A stretch of DNA of 48,527 bases, taken from Nitrospirota bacterium. Lineage in GTDB: Bacteria; Nitrospirota; Thermodesulfovibrionia; Thermodesulfovibrionales; UBA6898. Shown here in pieces: positions 44,839 to 48,527 of the stretch; position 1 is the stretch's first letter, and every line of letters begins with the position of its first letter. The notes under the pieces are model-generated. The model saw nothing but the letters and a program-made list of their open reading frames with translations, had not been told where the DNA came from and made no database searches. The stretch spans positions 1-48,527 of the forward strand of contig SCQH01000001.1 of the NCBI GenBank assembly GCA_004321925.1, read 5' to 3'. Made by a program: the position numbers and the translations under genes.

Positions 44839-45974
44839 CCCCGGCACTCCCGCGGAAGGGTAAAAAAGAAGGTGCTCCCTTTTCCGGCCTCGGACTCGAC
44901 CCAGACCTTCCCCCCATACAGCTCGATGTTCTTTTTCACTACGGCAAGCCCTATGCCCGAACTTCCATCCTCATTGCTGCCGGACACGGTCTGGAAGAGC
45001 TGAAATATCCTGTCGAAGTGTCTTGTTTCGATCCCCCTGCCGTTGTCGGAAATGCTGAACAGATAATGACCGTTGTCCGGCCGAAAGTTGATGCGGACCA
45101 CCCCGGCCGGTTTATCCATCGCCTGCAGCGCATTGCTGAGCAGGTTCTGGAACACCTGCTCCATACGGGCCGGCTGGCAAAACACTGTCGGCAGCCTCTC
45201 TTCAATGATAATTTTGACCTGGACGGGCGGAGCAAGCATTTCGACGATCCGGGGCACGAGCTCATTGAGGTCGACTTCCTTCATCTCCTCCCTCTCCCAG
45301 CCCAGCTTTGAATATTCCAGGATGCCTTCAATGAGAGAATACATCCCACGGACCCTGTTCTTCAGAAGAGCGATCTTTTCTCTCCCCTGTTCGTCAAGTT
45401 TGTCTGCATAATCATCCGACAGCCAGGAGGCCAGGGAATTGATCGCCCGGAGCGGGGCCTTCAGATCGTGTGATACAATGTGAGCGAACTCGGCCAGCTC
45501 CCTGTTTGCGGCCTGCAGTTCAAGGATCAGATGCTTCTGGTGCACCTCTGCCTTTTTCCGCTCGGTAATGTCGCGGAGAAAAACAAAGAGCCGGTCCGGA
45601 GGGCCCTGCAGATAGTTTGTGCTGACCTCTGCATCGATGATCCTCCCGTCCTTGCAGCGATGACGGGTCTCAAAGCGGTCAGAGCCGGTCTTGATCACCT
45701 TCTGCATATGGAGAGCAATTTCTTCGGGGCTTTCATTCACCTCAATATCCCCGATCTGCATTCCAAGCAGTTCTTCCCTGCTATACCCCACCATGCTGCA
45801 ATAGGCTTCGTTCACAGCCAGGAACTTTCCGCCGGTGTCGACGATCCAGAAGCCATCCATCGCAGCCCTGATGATCGTATTGATCTCGTCTTCGGCAGAA
45901 CAGGGAACGGCTTGCAGATCTTTCTCCCGCCGGTCTTTAAGGATCGGGAGCTTATGGTCCTGTCTGTCTTTCAT
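44835..45974 (-). CDS. PAS-domain sensor histidine kinase (soluble)
   Basis: A 379-residue kinase without membrane helices. A PAS domain (about 28-140; AMDGFWIVDTGGKFLAVNEA) is followed by a short coiled coil, HisKA with phospho-acceptor His169 (HIVSHDLKAPLRAINSL) and a HATPase domain (NLLSNALQAM, SDNGRGI, GSSGIGLAVVKKN). It therefore senses an intracellular or diffusible cue. It overlaps the sigma-54 regulator gene by four bases, so the two form a two-component pair. Confidence 0.92.
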   Translation of the reverse strand: MKDRQDHKLPILKDRREKDLQAVPCSAEDEINTIIRAAMDGFWIVDTGGKFLAVNEAYCSMVGYSREELLGMQIGDIEVNESPEEIALHMQKVIKTGSDRFETRHRCKDGRIIDAEVSTNYLQGPPDRLFVFLRDITERKKAEVHQKHLILELQAANRELAEFAHIVSHDLKAPLRAINSLASWLSDDYADKLDEQGREKIALLKNRVRGMYSLIEGILEYSKLGWEREEMKEVDLNELVPRIVEMLAPPVQVKIIIEERLPTVFCQPARMEQVFQNLLSNALQAMDKPAGVVRINFRPDNGHYLFSISDNGRGIETRHFDRIFQLFQTVSGSNEDGSSGIGLAVVKKNIELYGGKVWVESEAGKGSTFFFTLPRECRG

Positions 45975-46026
45975 TTCTTATGTGATAATCAGGGGACGCA
46001 TCAGACTTCCCCCCTGAATGCAGTCG

Positions 46027-46794
46027 CTACTTTTTGTCCACCAGTTCCTTGATCGCGGCAGCTTCACGGAAGCCTGAGATGGCCCTGCCGTTTGGCAGTA
46101 CCATGACAGGTGTACCATTGAACCCGAGCTTCTTTGCCAGCGCGATGTTCTTGTCAACATCGGTCGTCTTGCAGGCAGCCTTCGCTATCGGCTTTTTCTC
46201 AAAGGCCTCCTCAAGCAGGGCAAGGGACTTCCCGCAAACGATCGCCTTTGATTTCTCATAGGCCCCCTTATGGGTCGGAAGAGGGAACATCTTTATCTGA
46301 AAGGCTATGTCCTTCCTTTCCTCGACCACCTTCTTCATCTCCTTATGGAGCTTTGAGCAGAACGGGCAGTCAGGATCGGTAAAGACGATGACCTTGATCT
46401 TGGCGTCCTTGCTCCCCAGCAGTATCGCATCGCCCAGGGGGATCTTCGAGACATCGACCCTGTTCACCTCCGAGTATCTCTCCTGGGTCACGTTCTTCTT
46501 GCCCTTGATATCGATGATCGACCCGGAGACCGCGTATTTCTTTGTCACATCGAGGTAGACCAGCCCTTTTTTGTTGTCGGCCTCGAACTCGATCTCCCAC
46601 ATCGCCTTCAGAGGCGACAGCTGCACACCCTTGACCTTGATGTTCGGGATGATGTCCTTGAGTATCGTGGCCGCCTCCTCCTTCTTCAGGGTGTGGCACT
46701 TGGCACAGTCCTGGTCCTTGCTGCTGAAACCAAAAGAAAAAGCAGCAGGGATGACCATTGAGACCACCAGTGTGAATAATAATATTTTACGCAT
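46027..46794 (-). CDS. DsbC-like thiol:disulfide protein with an N-terminal CxxCH motif
   Basis: A periplasmic 255-residue protein. The signal peptide covers about residues 1-21. Right after it comes DCAKCHTLKKEEA (Cys30, Cys33, His34), a c-type heme attachment pattern. Residues about 45-115 resemble the DsbC dimerisation domain (IKVKGVQLSPLKAMWEIEF), and from about 130 a thioredoxin fold has the catalytic pair DCPFC (Cys143, Cys146), a cis-proline loop (NGTPVMVL) and a second cysteine pair (Cys187, Cys208). The likely role is disulfide isomerisation or apocytochrome and copper-protein maturation; heme binding is unproven. A TCAGGGG/CCCCTGA hairpin (45989-46017) follows it and might be a weak terminator before the kinase gene. 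Confidence 0.87.
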   Translation of the reverse strand: MRKILLFTLVVSMVIPAAFSFGFSSKDQDCAKCHTLKKEEAATILKDIIPNIKVKGVQLSPLKAMWEIEFEADNKKGLVYLDVTKKYAVSGSIIDIKGKKNVTQERYSEVNRVDVSKIPLGDAILLGSKDAKIKVIVFTDPDCPFCSKLHKEMKKVVEERKDIAFQIKMFPLPTHKGAYEKSKAIVCGKSLALLEEAFEKKPIAKAACKTTDVDKNIALAKKLGFNGTPVMVLPNGRAISGFREAAAIKELVDKK

Positions 46795-46812
46795 TATGCC
46801 TCCTGTATAATT

Positions 46813-47526
46813 CTATTTGCCGGTTATGTTCAGATGGGGCTTCACATCCTTCTCAAAGGAAAGCCCCGAAAAATATTTCCCGATGGCCGTCCGGTATTCA
46901 CCGACAGAGCTCATCGCCTGCTGTGCAAGGGCAAACCTCTGTTCAAGGCCTATCCTGCCTCCATTGTCCTTGAGGGACTTTATAAATCCCGCATACTGGG
47001 AAGGGGCGGTCAGCACGGCAACGCTGTGCCAGTTCTTGGCAGAGGCCATGGTCATGGCCGGACCGCCGATATCGATATTCACCCGGGCGGTCTCGGACGT
47101 TGTCCCTTCCTTTGCAACAACCGAGGTGAAGGGATAGAGGTTGCCGACGAAGACATCGAAGTAAACGCCCGGGGAGCCTCCCATTGCCGCGAGGGTCCGA
47201 TACAGATATTCCTCGTGAGCAGGGTTGCCCCTTTCAGCCAGCAGACCTGCATGTATCTTGGGGTGAAGCGTCTTGACCAGCCCGCCCTCCATCTCCGGCG
47301 CTCCGGTGAAGTCCTCGACCGGGGAGTAGTTCTTTGAGGCATTGCTGCCGAGTATCTCCATGATCTTCTTGCCGGTCCCGCCGGTCGAATAGAACCGTGC
47401 CGATGGACTGACCTCAAGGATGCCCCGTATGAGCTCCTCAAGCCCTGCCTTGTCGAAGACGCTGACAAGGATATGCTCCGGCTTTATGCGGTCGACCACC
47501 TGATATGCATTTTCTCTGATGCTCAT
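46813..47526 (-). CDS. purH: Stand-alone IMP cyclohydrolase (N-terminal domain of PurH)
   Basis: Closes the purine ring, FAICAR to IMP, the last step of de novo synthesis. The 237 residues correspond only to the MGS-fold cyclohydrolase half of bifunctional PurH: VSVFDKAGLEELIRGILE, FYSTGGTGKKIMEILG, VEDFTGAPEMEGGLVKTLHP (catalytic lysine region), FVGNLYPF and IDIGGPAMTMASAKN. The AICAR transformylase half is absent and the gene ends with a normal stop, so formylation must be done by another protein (a separate transformylase or formate-dependent PurP). The ATG at 47526 follows GGGGGAG. It lies 32 bases behind the small dual-CxxC gene. Confidence 0.9.
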   Translation of the reverse strand: MSIRENAYQVVDRIKPEHILVSVFDKAGLEELIRGILEVSPSARFYSTGGTGKKIMEILGSNASKNYSPVEDFTGAPEMEGGLVKTLHPKIHAGLLAERGNPAHEEYLYRTLAAMGGSPGVYFDVFVGNLYPFTSVVAKEGTTSETARVNIDIGGPAMTMASAKNWHSVAVLTAPSQYAGFIKSLKDNGGRIGLEQRFALAQQAMSSVGEYRTAIGKYFSGLSFEKDVKPHLNITGK

Positions 47527-47558
47527 ATGAACTCCCCCTGTCTTAATAATGAACTGTA

Positions 47559-47750
47559 TTAGGCCCGGTCACAGGACCGGTTCGATATCTTTTCCCAGAC
47601 CTTCTCGTCTATCTCGTCGGCATAATCCGCGAGGCCGTATCTTCTGCCGCATTCCATGCAGCGCAGGCTGACAGCCCTTCAGCCAAAGGAGAGCATCAGC
47701 CTCCCTTTGCATTCCCTGCAGCGCATGTCCGTATCGAGTGTTCTGGTCAT
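47559..47750 (-). CDS. Small dual-CxxC protein with an in-frame UGA, probable selenoprotein
   Basis: A 63-codon frame from ATG 47750 to TAA 47559, interrupted only by TGA at codon 24 (47681-47679). Both sides of the TGA look coding and belong together: CREC (11-14) before it and CMEC (31-34) after it, then an acidic tail with YADEIDEKVWEKI. I recall a family of small dual-CxxC proteins that includes selenoproteins, and this fits. A SECIS-like hairpin lies 16 bases after the TGA. If read as selenocysteine, the product has Sec24 between two CxxC pairs, suggesting a redox or metal-binding role. The alternative is a recent nonsense mutation or an assembly error. It is probably co-transcribed with purH. 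A start at ATG 47726 is also possible; neither has a clear ribosome-binding site. Confidence 0.62.
47646..47662 (-). ncRNA. SECIS-like hairpin downstream of the UGA codon
   Basis: In the mRNA, GCUGCAU-GGA-AUGCGGC forms a 7-bp stem (one U-G wobble) with a GGA loop, starting 16 nucleotides after the UGA. Bacterial SECIS elements lie inside the reading frame at this distance, with G at the start of a small apical loop. The fit was judged by eye only. Confidence 0.5.
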
Positions 47751-47869
47751 AGATGATATTGTATCTTAAGCAGGGATATTTTTTAAAATAGATGCACTCA
47801 GGGAATTAAGAAACAAGTGAACGCCTTGTTGCGAGATCTGGCTGAGCATTTCGTTCTGTGTGTCTTATT

Positions 47870-48091
47870 TTATGATTCAGATTCTGAGCGGGGAATTCCG
47901 GACTGTCTGACAATAGACTGGAGTGTACCAATTTTGATTTCATTATGGTCAGGGACCGGAACAGTAATGGTCCCTTCAGATATCTTTTTCTGCATAACAA
48001 TATGACTGCCTCTTCTTCTTACCTCGCTGAACCCGTGCTGTGCCAGAATCGTGCAAACATCTTTGCCCGAAAGGACACGGAGTCTACCCAA
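47870..48091 (-). CDS. hicA: HicA toxin
   Basis: Small double-stranded-RNA-binding-domain mRNA interferase of a type II toxin-antitoxin module. TTG at 48091 is preferred: it gives GRLRVLSGKDVCTILAQHGF, the usual HicA N-terminus, has GAGGT upstream and overlaps the hicB stop by eight bases. The 73 residues contain the catalytic histidine in RRRGSHIVMQ and the following VPVPDHNEIKIGTLQSIVR. It is second in the operon, behind its antitoxin, the reverse of the common hicAB order. Confidence 0.9.
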   Translation of the reverse strand: MGRLRVLSGKDVCTILAQHGFSEVRRRGSHIVMQKKISEGTITVPVPDHNEIKIGTLQSIVRQSGIPRSESES

Positions 48092-48305
48092 CGGCGACCT
48101 CAACTTGTGTTACAAATATATCCCCGTGAAGCCGCTGCTTTATCTCCTCGGGAGAGGCAGTTTGAAAAAATAATTCCAATGCCTCTTTAAGGTTATCGCG
48201 CGCCTGCTCTATGGTATCGCCCTGACTCGCTATATCAAGCTCTGGGCAAAGAGATACATATCCGTCATTTTCTTTTTCTATGATTGCCGTCAGTTTTTGT
48301 GTCAT
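48084..48305 (-). CDS. hicB: HicB antitoxin
   Basis: A 73-residue antitoxin with the partial RNase H-like fold of HicB (LTAIIEKENDGYVSLCPELD, then GDTIEQARDNLKEALELFF). There is no C-terminal helix-turn-helix or ribbon-helix-helix, so DNA binding would have to come from another part or partner. It has an AAGGAGG ribosome-binding site and is the first gene of the hicB-hicA pair. Confidence 0.9.
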   Translation of the reverse strand: MTQKLTAIIEKENDGYVSLCPELDIASQGDTIEQARDNLKEALELFFQTASPEEIKQRLHGDIFVTQVEVAVG

Positions 48306-48325
48306 CTCGCCTCCTTTTTGCCTTT

Positions 48326-48356
48326 ATTATACCTATATTCGGTATTTTTTATAGGT
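48326..48356 (-). promoter_or_regulatory. hicBA promoter -10 and candidate operator
   Basis: On the minus strand the perfect inverted repeat ACCTATA-N12-TATAGGT (48356-48331) runs directly into TATAAT (48331-48326), 20 bases before hicB. A consensus -35 is not visible. A palindrome abutting the -10 suggests autoregulation by the HicB-HicA complex. Confidence 0.55.
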
Positions 48357-48441
48357 CGAAACTACTGTCTGCAAGGTCCTGGATGTACTGCGGAAGTGCC
48401 CGGAAGAGTTTCCAAAACTCCGGCGAGGCGAAATGCTTCAA
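48349..48441 (-). pseudogene. Remnant of a RelE/ParE-like toxin gene (N-terminal part)
   Basis: In the frame from TTG 48441 to TAA 48349 the 30 codons read KHFASPEFWKLFRALPQYIQ followed by DLADSSFDL. This resembles the N-terminal helical hairpin of RelE-superfamily toxins (FW..F..LP..IQ.LA...F.LL), which continue for another 50-60 residues. The stop lies inside the hicBA operator, so the hicBA module appears to have replaced the rest. Upstream to the window edge (48442-48527) I see nothing else that I can support. Confidence 0.35.
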
Positions 48442-48527
48442 ATTTCGGAACAGTTCCCGGACTTAAACGACTTAAGTGCCGCCCCCCCTATTTCTGTTCT
48501 ATTCATAATGCGTCCACATGCGAGATC

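Noticed and set aside
47806-48000. A 64-codon minus-strand frame overlapping hicA
   Set aside because: It overlaps the well-supported hicA in another frame and shows no family features.
1-48527. CRISPR arrays, tRNA or rRNA genes, phage attachment sites
   Set aside because: I looked for regularly spaced repeats and cloverleaf-like stretches and saw none that I could support; without a covariance-model search a single tRNA could still have been missed.

Overview
The window is a bacterial chromosome segment, densely coding and GC-rich apart from one AT-rich patch. The envelope is Gram-negative and diderm: an FtsL/FtsQ/FtsI divisome set, MurE with a meso-DAP signature, a lipoprotein and several secreted copper and heme proteins. 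Secreted cytochromes, very large multicopper oxidases, a sigma-54 regulator, a PAS protein with a C-terminal cysteine cluster, a probable UGA-containing dual-CxxC protein and a stand-alone IMP cyclohydrolase would suit Nitrospirota or a Desulfobacterota-like lineage. That assignment is inference; no rRNA or tRNA gene was seen.

Region 1 (1-5.7 kb) is phosphate sensing and uptake: pstC (cut by the window edge), pstS with a Pho box, and phoB-phoR, all on the minus strand. Two AT-rich plus-strand orphan genes are wedged between phoR and pstS, with traces of an integron-cassette-like boundary.

Region 2 (5.9-11.2 kb) holds a condensation-fold acyltransferase coupled to a PAS/CxxC protein, then lexA with its operator placed exactly inside its own promoter and followed by a small membrane protein. 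A GAF-GGDEF protein with a degenerate active site, a Tat-exported dienelactone hydrolase and rpiB complete it.

Region 3 (11.2-12.1 kb) is a REP-associated tyrosine transposase whose reading frame is started, interrupted and ended by three palindromic repeat units.

Region 4 (12.2-31.2 kb, minus strand) is a complete division and cell-wall (dcw) cluster in the order mraZ-rsmH-ftsL-ftsI-murE-murF-mraY-dacA-like-murD-ftsW-murG-murC-murB-ddl-ftsQ-ftsA-ftsZ. It starts at a consensus promoter with three MraZ boxes and ends at a hairpin behind ftsZ. Two oddities are a secreted D,D-carboxypeptidase gene inside it and a 177-bp near-palindrome between murG and murC.

Region 5 (31.3-46.8 kb) is the most unusual part. 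A probable operon on the minus strand runs receiver protein, 1679-residue multicopper oxidase, beta-propeller protein, SCO-type copper chaperone, CotA-like multicopper oxidase lipoprotein. It lies behind a -24/-12 promoter, next to a PAS histidine kinase and a sigma-54 activator, with a cytochrome c/periplasmic-binding-protein fusion at the far end and a heme-motif DsbC-like protein before the kinase. I read it as an inducible secreted metal-oxidation or extracellular redox system, with Mn(II) oxidation as the leading hypothesis.

Region 6 (46.8-48.5 kb) has a stand-alone IMP cyclohydrolase behind a 63-codon dual-CxxC gene with an in-frame UGA and a SECIS-like hairpin, then a hicBA toxin-antitoxin pair and the remnant of another toxin gene.
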